This document shows positions 32,582 through 40,774 of a stretch of DNA of 64,000 nucleotides, piece by piece. Numbering within the stretch: position 1 is the first letter of the stretch; the number at the start of each line of letters is the position of its first letter. Both the position numbers and the translations under genes were made by a program. Under the pieces are notes generated by a model, which was not told the DNA's origin, did not search any database, and saw only the letters and a list, made by a program, of their open reading frames with translations. The stretch is from NCBI RefSeq assembly GCF_003206615.1, contig NZ_PZJW01000011.1:62001-126000 (forward strand), in the 5' to 3' direction. This stretch comes from Salinicola acroporae (GTDB taxonomy: Bacteria > Pseudomonadota > Gammaproteobacteria > Pseudomonadales > Halomonadaceae).

Positions 32582-33489
32582 GTGCCGGCCGCTTCCTCTC
32601 TGCTGCGACGTTGATCGCCAGTGTCGACCTCATCGTGATCGGGATAGCGCTCCTGACACCACGCATCCAGCATCAGCCCGAGCTCCAGGCGCCAGGACTT
32701 CTGATGGATGCCGAAGACATCGAGTAGCCGACGACAGTTGAGTACACGCCGCAGCGGCGTGTCATGATGCTGGTCGAGCCCTTCCAGCCGGCCCAGCGTC
32801 GGCGACTCCCCCACGCCCGCCAGTCGCGTCTCCAGCTGTGTCCGTACCACCGAGCAGAAGGTGAAGACGCTGACCGGTTCCGTGCCGCAGAGGTGATAGG
32901 TACCCCAGGCGTTGGCGCCACTCTCGAGCTGCAGCAACACGCCCGTCAGGGCGCGGGCCACGGCCACGACGGAGGTCGGACAAACCACCAGGTCCCTGGC
33001 CGCCCTGACCGACTCGCCACGCATCAGCGCGTCGATCAATTCGCTCAGCCAGGCATCATCGCCCTCGCGTCCGAACAGCGGCCCCAGTCGCCATATCAGA
33101 TGCCGCGGATGGCGGCGCACGAGCTCACCGACGGCGACCAGACGGCGCATCGCCTCGTCCCGTGGCCGGGGCAGGACATCCTCGTCGATGGGGACGTCGG
33201 CGCCATCCTCATACAGCGCATCGGAGACACACCAGACCAGCGGAATCTGCCGCGCTCGGCAGGCCGCCAGCAACGCCTCCACCCGGTCGGCATGGGCGTA
33301 GACCACCGCCGGCTCGCAGCGTCCCGGATCCGCCAACGGGGGCACGATCACGGCATCGGGCTCGACCACCGCCAGCGCCTCGACATCTCCCGTCGGCCAC
33401 GAGACATAGTCGATATCACCGCGCTGTGCGGAGACGGCGTGCAACGCCCGGCTCAGGCAGTGCTCCGCCTGCAACACCAAACACTTCAC
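32578..33489 (-). CDS. RmlD-like sugar-nucleotide/NAD-binding family protein
   Basis: A 303-residue protein related to dTDP-4-dehydrorhamnose reductase (RmlD) substrate-binding family. LVWCVSDALYEDG and WRLGPLFGREGDDAW resemble the SSDYVFDG and RLSWVYG regions. The N-terminal GxxGxxG cofactor loop is not clear (MKCLVLQAEHCLSRAL), so a redox activity is doubtful. In Halomonas-type genomes such genes often precede plsC. The role is unknown. Upstream, 33490-33699 holds only a possible promoter (TATGAT at 33567) for the divergent gene. Confidence 0.75.
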   Translation of the reverse strand: MKCLVLQAEHCLSRALHAVSAQRGDIDYVSWPTGDVEALAVVEPDAVIVPPLADPGRCEPAVVYAHADRVEALLAACRARQIPLVWCVSDALYEDGADVPIDEDVLPRPRDEAMRRLVAVGELVRRHPRHLIWRLGPLFGREGDDAWLSELIDALMRGESVRAARDLVVCPTSVVAVARALTGVLLQLESGANAWGTYHLCGTEPVSVFTFCSVVRTQLETRLAGVGESPTLGRLEGLDQHHDTPLRRVLNCRRLLDVFGIHQKSWRLELGLMLDAWCQERYPDHDEVDTGDQRRSREEAAGT

Positions 33490-33699
33490 GATGGCACCTC
33501 GGAACGCCTCATCGCTCTGGAATCCTTACTCTGCTGAGAACTACACTGCCCTGGCCGGTCCCGGACTATGATAGAAGACGCCTTGTCCGCTCGAAGCTCG
33601 ATGACGGGGAAGTGCCGATCGTGACGGACACCGATAGTGGCAGACATCGATGCCCGCAGGAACCGCTCGACCATTCGCTCACCCATGGAGAGAGTCACC

Positions 33700-34581
33700 A
33701 TGAACCAGGATGTCGCCGTCGCCTGGGAGATCGGCGCCGAACTCGGCGAAGGCCCCATCTGGTCCGACACCCTTCGCGCCCTGGTGTTCGTCGATATTCG
33801 ACGGGCCAGGCTACACGTCTATCATCCCGAAGACGGCGAGCGTCGGAGCTGGGATCTCGAGGAGGCGTGCTGCTGGCTACTGCCTCGAGAAGGGGGCGGC
33901 TTCGTTGCCGGCCTGCGCTCCGGGGTTGTCGGACTCGAACTCGACGAGCGAGGGCCTCGCATCGGCAAGCGCCTGACGCCGATCGAATGGCTGCCGGCAG
34001 GCGACCGCCTCAACGACGCCGGCAGCGATACGCGCGGCCGCCTCTGGTTCGGCTCCATGGATGACGCCGAAAACGAGATCCGCGGCCATCTATTCCGCCT
34101 CGACAGCCGTGGCGTCACCCTGATGGACAGTAAGTATCATGTCACCAATGGCCCCGCCATCAGCCCGCACGGCGACACACTCTACCATAACGACAGCGCG
34201 CGCCAGACCGTGTTTGCCTTCGATCTCGACGCCGACGGCGAACTGTCGAACCGTCGCGAGCACATACGGTTGGCCCCGGGCGCAGGTTACCCGGACGGCA
34301 TGACCTGCGATCGCGAGGGCGGGCTGTGGATCGCGCTGTGGGACGGCGGCCGTGTCGCCCGATTCCACGCCGATGGCTCGCTGGACCGGGAGATAGCCCT
34401 CCCCGTCTCACGCCCCACTTCCTGTATCTTCGGCGGCGACGCACTGGACCGGATGTTCGTCACCTCGGCGGCGACCGGCTGCCATGACGAGCCGCTGGCC
34501 GGTGCGCTGTTCGAGGTCGCCGTCGATATCGGCGGCATCGCCATCACACCGGTGATCCTGCCCAACGACCCGGCGCTGTAG
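33700..34581 (+). CDS. SMP-30/gluconolactonase family protein
   Basis: A 293-residue six-bladed beta-propeller lactonase of the SMP-30/gluconolaconase/LRE family. The metal-binding Glu is in GAELGEGPIW, followed by FVDIRRARLHVYHP. The Asn/Asp ligands are in DRLNDAGSDTRGRLWFGSM, VTNGPAISPHGDTLYHNDS and YPDGMTCDREGGLW. It probably hydrolyses a sugar lactone. ATG at 33700 follows GAGAG; an ATG at 33685 is alternative. It is a single gene. Confidence 0.9.
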   Translation: MNQDVAVAWEIGAELGEGPIWSDTLRALVFVDIRRARLHVYHPEDGERRSWDLEEACCWLLPREGGGFVAGLRSGVVGLELDERGPRIGKRLTPIEWLPAGDRLNDAGSDTRGRLWFGSMDDAENEIRGHLFRLDSRGVTLMDSKYHVTNGPAISPHGDTLYHNDSARQTVFAFDLDADGELSNRREHIRLAPGAGYPDGMTCDREGGLWIALWDGGRVARFHADGSLDREIALPVSRPTSCIFGGDALDRMFVTSAATGCHDEPLAGALFEVAVDIGGIAITPVILPNDPAL

Positions 34582-34591
34582 CACGCCGGGG

Positions 34592-36679
34592 TCACCCGGC
34601 CGCGGGCGCCGCCAGCACGCGGCGGTAGAAGCCGAGGCAGACGACAACGAACACTGCCAGCCCCAGCCACCGGGCGAGACCGGCGAAACCGTCTCCGACC
34701 AGCGCTAACGGTGCCGGCGCCCCGCTCAGGCCGATGACACCGGCCAGCAGCACGCCGACCAGGCTCTCGCCGACGATCAGCCCGGAGGCGAGCAGCACGC
34801 CACGTCGACGCGGCCGCTCCGAGGTACGTTCGACGTCATCGCCCCGTGCCAGCGCACGGGCGCGGAGCCGGCGGTCGATCAGCCAGCCAAGCATGGCGCC
34901 GATCACCAGCGGCATGTTGATGCTCGGCGGCAGGTAGATGCCGATTCCCACCGCCAGCACCGGTAGGCGTGCCTTGCCCCCCCGCCGGCGCAGCCACTCG
35001 TCGACACCGATCAGGACGGCGCCGATCGCCAGGCCGATGACGATCATCGTCCATTCGAGGTCGTGGGAGAACACCCCACGCACGATGGCGGTCATCAGCG
35101 AGGCCTGGGGCGCCCCCAGGGCCTGTCCGGGGTCCATTCCTTCCCGTGGCATTGCCCCGGCGAAGCCGTAGGCGTTGTAGAGCAGCGAGAGCACAGGCGG
35201 GATGACCAGCGCCCCAACCACGCAACCGATGATCAGCGCGACCTGCTGCCGCCATGGCGTGGCCCCCACCAGATAACCGGTCTTGAGATCCTGCAGGTTG
35301 TCGTTGGATATCGCCGCCACGGCGAGGATGACAGAGGTCACGAACAGTGCCAGCGCCGTCGGCAGCATGCGCGCCACCGCCGGGTCCAGCACGTCGAACG
35401 CATCGCTGACGGCAGTGAAGCCCAGCAATAGCAGTGACACCAGGATGACCGCCACGATACCGATGCCGGAGATCGGGCTGCTGGAAGAGCCGACCAGCCC
35501 GGCCATGTAACCGCAGGCGGCCGCGATCAGGAAGCCGAACACGCCCGCGAACAGCACGCTGCCCAGGGTCAGCGTCCAGAACGCGGCGCCGGCCAGCTGC
35601 GGTGCCGCACCGTGGAGGAAGATCGCGAAGACCACGGTCAACAGCACCAGCAGCGCTACCGTCAACGCCAGGATGATGCCCGCCGGCAGGTCGCGCTCGG
35701 TTCGCGCCTGGTCACGGAACGCGCCCTGGTCGCCGCGCATCGCCCCCAGTGACGTGCGAATGCCGATCAGCATCGGTTTGAACAGCGTCGCCAATGTCCA
35801 GACCGCGGCGATCCCGATGGTGCCGGCGCCGATGAAGCGGACCTTGTCGGACCACAGCACCATGCCGGCATCGGCCAGCGACTGGCCTGCCTCCGCCGGG
35901 GTGATGCTGGTCAGCCAGGGGACCGCGATCCCCCAGGCGATCAGCGTCCCGATCAGCATTGCCACGCCGCCGACGATGCCGACCAGGTAGCCGGCGCCGA
36001 CCAGCGCCAGCGAAAATCCGGTCGAGAGCTGGAACGCCGCGCGGCCGACCGAGAACCACACGCTGATGCTATCCGCCAGCACCCGCAAGCCGCCGCTGGC
36101 GATCGAGAAGCCGGCCGCAACGATGCCACCCAGCAGAATCTCCCGGGCACCGGGCTCATCCTTGGCGCCACCGGCGCCACGCTGACCGTCATCGGCGGCA
36201 CGGGCCGCGTCCGGCGTGGTCGCATCGCGGCTGCCGACCTCGAGAATCTCGGCTGCGGCGATCCCCTCCGGATAGGGCAGATCGCTCTGTACCACCATCA
36301 CCCGGCGCAGCGGGATCGTATAGAGCACCCCGAGGATGCCGCCGATGGCGCAGATCGCCGTGGTCTGCCAGAAAGGAAAGCCCTGCCAATAGCCGATCAT
36401 CAAGAGCCCCGGCAGCACGAAGATGATCGCGGAGAGCGTTCCCGCCGCCGAGGCCTGGGTCTGGACCATGTTGTTTTCGAGCTTGTTGGCGCCGGCCACG
36501 CGTCGCAGCACGGCCATGGAGATGACCGCGGCGGGAATCGCCGAGGCGAAGGTAAGCCCGACCTTGAGCCCCAGGTAGACGTTGGAGGCGGTGAACAGCA
36601 GGGTGATGACGGCGCCCAGCACCACGCCTCGCAGCGTCAGCTCGGGCAGACCGGCGTCATCGGGGATACGTTGTGGCAT
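34592..36679 (-). CDS. OPT family oligopeptide transporter
   Basis: A 695-residue inner-membrane transporter of the OPT superfamily. The start LPELTLRGVVLGAVITLLFTASNVYLGLKVGLTFASAIPA is typical, as are the NNMVQTQASAAG motif and SNDNLQDLKTGYLVGATPW. About 14-16 hydrophobic segments run through it. OPT proteins import oligopeptides or metal-siderophore-like ligands by proton symport; the substrate here cannot be told. It converges with the SMP-30 gene 10 bp away. Confidence 0.92.
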   Translation of the reverse strand: MPQRIPDDAGLPELTLRGVVLGAVITLLFTASNVYLGLKVGLTFASAIPAAVISMAVLRRVAGANKLENNMVQTQASAAGTLSAIIFVLPGLLMIGYWQGFPFWQTTAICAIGGILGVLYTIPLRRVMVVQSDLPYPEGIAAAEILEVGSRDATTPDAARAADDGQRGAGGAKDEPGAREILLGGIVAAGFSIASGGLRVLADSISVWFSVGRAAFQLSTGFSLALVGAGYLVGIVGGVAMLIGTLIAWGIAVPWLTSITPAEAGQSLADAGMVLWSDKVRFIGAGTIGIAAVWTLATLFKPMLIGIRTSLGAMRGDQGAFRDQARTERDLPAGIILALTVALLVLLTVVFAIFLHGAAPQLAGAAFWTLTLGSVLFAGVFGFLIAAACGYMAGLVGSSSSPISGIGIVAVILVSLLLLGFTAVSDAFDVLDPAVARMLPTALALFVTSVILAVAAISNDNLQDLKTGYLVGATPWRQQVALIIGCVVGALVIPPVLSLLYNAYGFAGAMPREGMDPGQALGAPQASLMTAIVRGVFSHDLEWTMIVIGLAIGAVLIGVDEWLRRRGGKARLPVLAVGIGIYLPPSINMPLVIGAMLGWLIDRRLRARALARGDDVERTSERPRRRGVLLASGLIVGESLVGVLLAGVIGLSGAPAPLALVGDGFAGLARWLGLAVFVVVCLGFYRRVLAAPAAG

Positions 36680-36870
36680 GGAGACACTCTTGAGGTGGAA
36701 GGCCGGCCCAGGATCGAGGCGCCACCGTGGTCATCGGGGCAACCTTCATCCGTGGAAACTGGCAGCACAGGCGAATCGTTAGATGGCTATCTAGATGGCC
36801 ATTCTAGAAGTCCCGCGCTTTTGCGTCGAGGCTGCCGGGCTCACCCGGGCGGGGATCTAGAGCCCCCCTC

Positions 36871-37332
36871 TTACCGCGCCTCGGTGATGTTGCCCTGGGC
36901 ATCATGGGTGAGTGTCACCCGGCGATGGCGCTGGAGCTCGGTCACCTGGTCCGAATTCATGCCGAACGAGAGCGCCAGCCGCTCGGAAGTCAGCGGCAGC
37001 GCTGGCTGGCGCCGATCGGCGTGCCGGAAGCGGCGGTAGTTGTAGAACGCCCATACCAGCAGCGTGGCCCCCGCGAGCACCGTGATGAACGCGTAGAGTG
37101 TCAGCGACGCCCAGCTATGGTCATGGCTGTCGATCACATAGGACTCGAACCGCCCGGCCCCGAAGATCCAGCCGCCAACCGTCGCCAGCGGTAGCAGCAG
37201 ATAGAGCCACAGCAACCAGCCGATGCCCGCCAGCAGCGCGAATACACTGCGCTGGCGCCGTGATTGCAGGTCGGGACGGTGGATGATTCGAGGCAGCCCG
37301 GCGGCCCCTCGCTGGCTGTTCGCCTTCGCCAT
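36871..37332 (-). CDS. pgaD: PgaD, poly-GlcNAc synthase subunit
   Basis: A 153-residue membrane protein with two hydrophobic helices (about 30-58 and 77-100) and cytoplasmic ends. IIHRPDLQSRRQRSVFALLAGIGW and ALTFYAFITVL-like LTLYAFITVLAGATLLVWAFYNYRRFR match PgaD. It works with PgaC to polymerise poly-beta-1,6-GlcNAc, and in E. coli the pair binds c-di-GMP. ATG at 37332 follows GGAGAG, 14 bp after the pgaC stop. It is the last gene of pgaABCD. Confidence 0.88.
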   Translation of the reverse strand: MAKANSQRGAAGLPRIIHRPDLQSRRQRSVFALLAGIGWLLWLYLLLPLATVGGWIFGAGRFESYVIDSHDHSWASLTLYAFITVLAGATLLVWAFYNYRRFRHADRRQPALPLTSERLALSFGMNSDQVTELQRHRRVTLTHDAQGNITEAR

Positions 37333-37346
37333 ATCGAGCTCTCCTG

Positions 37347-38633
37347 TCAGGGTTGGATACCGCGGTCCGGGCTGTTCCAGCGCGCCCGCTGACGCCGAGA
37401 GGCCAGCAGGGTCCTGGGCACGGCGACCACTGCCGTGAGCGTCGATAGCACCCAGTAGAGCAGCGGATACCAGATGACCCAGAAGTAGTGGCGGAGAAAG
37501 CCCGCACGTTCGTAGCGCTGGTCGATGCTCAGACTGACCAGGAACTGGATCAGGCAGGTGGCACCCAGCAGCAGGCCGTTCCACTGCGGCAACAGCGTTG
37601 CGATCTGCCAGCGTGGCGGCAGCGGCACGAACCAGCCGATACAGAACAGCACGGCGATGGCCAGCATGACGTAGGCCCACACCAGGCTGGTGAGATACTC
37701 CAGCGCAACCCCCCAGAAGCGGCGCTGGCGCCAGGCCAGCAGTCGCCCGCCGTAACGTAGCATCACCTCGACACCACCCTGGGCCCAGCGCAGGCGCTGC
37801 TGCCACAGCCCCTTGAGGGTTTCCGGCATATAGATGTAGCAGAGCGCCTCTGGCTCGAAGCGGATGTCCCAGTGATGGATCTGGAGACGCCACGAGACAT
37901 CGATGTCCTCGGTGACCATATCGGCACGCCAGTAGCCGATGCTGTCCAGCGCCGCCCGGTTGAAGCCCGTGATCACGCCGGAGACGGTGAAGATGCGCCC
38001 GTAGGTGCGCTGCGCCCGCTTGATCAGGCCGATGATCGAGGAGAACTCGCCCACCTGGATCTTGCCCAGCAGCGTCGAGCGGTTGAGGATTCGCGGGTTG
38101 CCGGTCACTGCGCCGACGCGCGGTCCCCCGGTCAGATGCTGCATCATCCAGTAGACGGCGAAGGGATGGAGGAGCGCATCACCATCGATGCAGACGAGAT
38201 AATCCGAAGGCGCCGCCAGCGCACCGGCGCGCAGCGCCACCGCCTTGCCTTGATTGGTCGCGAAATGGATCACACGCAGCCGCTCGTACTTCTCGGCCAG
38301 GCGATCGAGGATCTCGCCGGTCTCATCGTGGCTACCGTCGTTGATGGCGATGACGTCGAACCGCGGGTAGCGCGTCGCCAAGGCGTAGCGAATCGTCTGC
38401 TCGACCTGATCCGCTTCGTCGAAACAGGGCACCACGATGCTGACGTGAGGGGAATCGGGGCCCAAGGTCTCGAGTCTTGGCGTCATGTCCTTGCCCCGCT
38501 CGCGGCGAAGATAGAACCAGAGGCCACCGATGATCCACATCCAGGCCATGAAGATCGGGTAGTAAAAGGCAAAACCGAACATCACGTCCCGCCAATCGAT
38601 GGCCGAGACCCAGGCTTCGATATCGACGATCAT
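37347..38633 (-). CDS. pgaC: PgaC, poly-beta-1,6-N-acetylglucosamine synthase
   Basis: A 428-residue family-2 glycosyltransferase. Membrane segments flank the catalytic domain: VSIVVPCFDEADQVEQTIRYAL, INDGSHDET, the DxD in CIDGDALLH, VTEDIDVSWRLQ and QQRLRWAQGG (QxxRW). It polymerises GlcNAc from UDP-GlcNAc and pushes the chain across the inner membrane. Start overlaps pgaB by 4 bp. It should be c-di-GMP dependent, as in E. coli (family knowledge). Confidence 0.95.
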   Translation of the reverse strand: MIVDIEAWVSAIDWRDVMFGFAFYYPIFMAWMWIIGGLWFYLRRERGKDMTPRLETLGPDSPHVSIVVPCFDEADQVEQTIRYALATRYPRFDVIAINDGSHDETGEILDRLAEKYERLRVIHFATNQGKAVALRAGALAAPSDYLVCIDGDALLHPFAVYWMMQHLTGGPRVGAVTGNPRILNRSTLLGKIQVGEFSSIIGLIKRAQRTYGRIFTVSGVITGFNRAALDSIGYWRADMVTEDIDVSWRLQIHHWDIRFEPEALCYIYMPETLKGLWQQRLRWAQGGVEVMLRYGGRLLAWRQRRFWGVALEYLTSLVWAYVMLAIAVLFCIGWFVPLPPRWQIATLLPQWNGLLLGATCLIQFLVSLSIDQRYERAGFLRHYFWVIWYPLLYWVLSTLTAVVAVPRTLLASRRQRARWNSPDRGIQP

Positions 38634-40774
38634 GGTTGACTCCGAAGACGAGAGGTCGAGTAGGGGAATTCGTTGAGGCTCATGCCCTCGAACGTGGGCT
38701 GGAAGGCCGGCATGCCGGTGATGAAGTCGTCCGGGTAGTAGGCGAGGTTCAGCCCGCCCCGGCGCACCAACTGATGCATCCACGCCTTGAAGCGCCCAGG
38801 CTCGATCCAGCGATCCCGTGCCCAGTCGTAGGCCTGCAGCTCGAATACCGTCTTCCTGAGCCCCATGGGCTGGCGCATCACCTGGTCGACCAGGTCATCC
38901 AGCCAGCGGCTGGCGGAGCGGTCATCGCGTGCCATGTCCGCGTCGTCGAGGTAGGGCATCGCCATCAGCGCCACCTCGTCGTAGTTGTCGAGGAAAGGAC
39001 CCAGCGCCTGGGCAAAGCGCGACTCGGCAGTGGGGTCGAGCACGACCCGCGCGTAGATATTGCGCGCCACCCGGAAACGGTTGCTGAGATTGGCGTACTC
39101 GCGCGCGGCGGCGACCGCCTGATGACTGAAGTCGATCAGCGCCCGGGTCTTGTCACGCGCACTCAGGTCGCAGTCGGTAAGCGCCCGCTGACCGCCGGGC
39201 CAGCGCGCCGCGGGATCGCAGGCCTGAGCATCTTCGTTTGCGGCGAGATAGGCGTCATCGTGAATCAGGATGCCGTCGATCCCCGGGGTGTTGCGGGCCA
39301 GATCGCCATAGATCCCGCGAACGAGCGCCAGTACAGCCGGGCGGAACGGACTCAGCCGGCGGTAGTCGCGATCGGCGATCCGGCTCTTGCCGTCGCTCCC
39401 CCTGGCTCGCACCGCCAGTTGCTGCTGACGTTCGGCGTCGGGCAGGTCGAAGGCGAGCAGCGGTAACCAGGCGTAGACATCGACCCCGGCCCGGGTCTTG
39501 AGCTGCCAGGCGACACGGTTGAACAGATCGGCGCGCATCGGCAGGTAGTCGTTGGGGAAGTAAAGTGCCGAAGCGGTGCCATCGCCATCCGGATCGGCAA
39601 AGGCCTGCAGATAGACCGTGCGCACCTGCATGGCCTGAATCCGGTCCAGCAACGCGCCGAGATTGGCATTGACCTGTTCGGGGTCGGGATCATAGAGATA
39701 GTCGAGGTCGACCTGCACGGCCCGTTGAATGCGCCTGGGCGGATCGACGGTCTGCGCGACCTGGGATTCTACGGCCACCGGATCGGGATCATCCATCACC
39801 AGGAAGCGACCGAAATCGGGTCCGCTCGATGGGGTCGAGAGACGCTGATCACCGAGACTGAAGGTGAACCGGTAGCCCGCCTCTCTCGCTATCTTTTCGG
39901 TAACGGGGTTGGTCGCGCCGTAGGGCCAGACCAGGGTGCGTGGCCGAACCCCGGTGTGCCGCTCGATGATCTCGGCGCTGCGGACCAGGTCGGCGTGAAC
40001 GCGCCGCCGGTAATCGGCCTCGCTCTCGTACGCGCCACTGGCGGCATCGTAGCGTCGTGTCAGCGCCGCGGGTTCGACGTTACCCTGCGGATTGGCGAGG
40101 ATGCCGTGGTGGAGGTCATCGGTGTGCGAAGCCACTTCCACCAGCCCCGAGGCCTGCATCTCGCGGACCTGGTCCCAACCCACGAAACCCTCTGCCCCTC
40201 TCTCGCGACCGTTGTAGAGAACTTCGTCCGCGGCCCCGCCGCCGTCGCCGCCGATGACCGCCCCCTCCTCGAGCTGCGAGGCCACCGGATCGGTAGCGGC
40301 AGCCGCCACCCTGTCGCCACGCCCGACCCGCTCGATCCAGTCGGTCTCCACCGCGAACAGCGCCGGATAGCCGAAAGCCCGTAGCAGCGGGAAGACGCGG
40401 CTGTAGAAGCTCGCCAGCCCGTCGTCGAAGCTCAGCAGCACCGCGTTGGGAGGCAGCGGCCGCCTGCCTTCCCGAGCCGCCTCGATGTCGTCCAGGGAGA
40501 TCGAGTGCCAATCGTTGGCCGCCAGCCAGTCGAACAGCGACGCCAGACGCTCGGTGCTGATGGCGTAAGGGTCACGATCCACGGCGGGCCGGGTATCGTC
40601 CCGAACATCATGAAACCCGAGCGTCACGAAATGACCGGCGGGGATCTGCAGCGTCGTCACGTCCCCTGGCAGGCTGGCCAGCGGCTGAGATGACGGCGCT
40701 CCCTGGGCCTGCGCTGCCGTCGACAGCGTGCCCAGTAGCGCAACCAGCGCGAAATGGAGCAGGGTCGATCGCAT
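38630..40774 (-). CDS. pgaB: PgaB, poly-GlcNAc N-deacetylase
   Basis: A 714-residue periplasmic two-domain protein (E. coli 672). The N-terminal NodB-like deacetylase has FDDGLASFYSRVFPLL and the metal His pair in VASHTDDLHHG. The C-terminal glycoside-hydrolase-like domain starts near residue 340 (VDLDYLYDPDPEQVNANLGAL). The signal peptide ends AQA-QG and has no lipobox cysteine, unlike E. coli PgaB, so it is probably soluble in the periplasm. It partly deacetylates the polymer for export through PgaA. Start overlaps the pgaA stop by one base. Confidence 0.94.
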   Translation of the reverse strand: MRSTLLHFALVALLGTLSTAAQAQGAPSSQPLASLPGDVTTLQIPAGHFVTLGFHDVRDDTRPAVDRDPYAISTERLASLFDWLAANDWHSISLDDIEAAREGRRPLPPNAVLLSFDDGLASFYSRVFPLLRAFGYPALFAVETDWIERVGRGDRVAAAATDPVASQLEEGAVIGGDGGGAADEVLYNGRERGAEGFVGWDQVREMQASGLVEVASHTDDLHHGILANPQGNVEPAALTRRYDAASGAYESEADYRRRVHADLVRSAEIIERHTGVRPRTLVWPYGATNPVTEKIAREAGYRFTFSLGDQRLSTPSSGPDFGRFLVMDDPDPVAVESQVAQTVDPPRRIQRAVQVDLDYLYDPDPEQVNANLGALLDRIQAMQVRTVYLQAFADPDGDGTASALYFPNDYLPMRADLFNRVAWQLKTRAGVDVYAWLPLLAFDLPDAERQQQLAVRARGSDGKSRIADRDYRRLSPFRPAVLALVRGIYGDLARNTPGIDGILIHDDAYLAANEDAQACDPAARWPGGQRALTDCDLSARDKTRALIDFSHQAVAAAREYANLSNRFRVARNIYARVVLDPTAESRFAQALGPFLDNYDEVALMAMPYLDDADMARDDRSASRWLDDLVDQVMRQPMGLRKTVFELQAYDWARDRWIEPGRFKAWMHQLVRRGGLNLAYYPDDFITGMPAFQPTFEGMSLNEFPYSTSRLRSQP

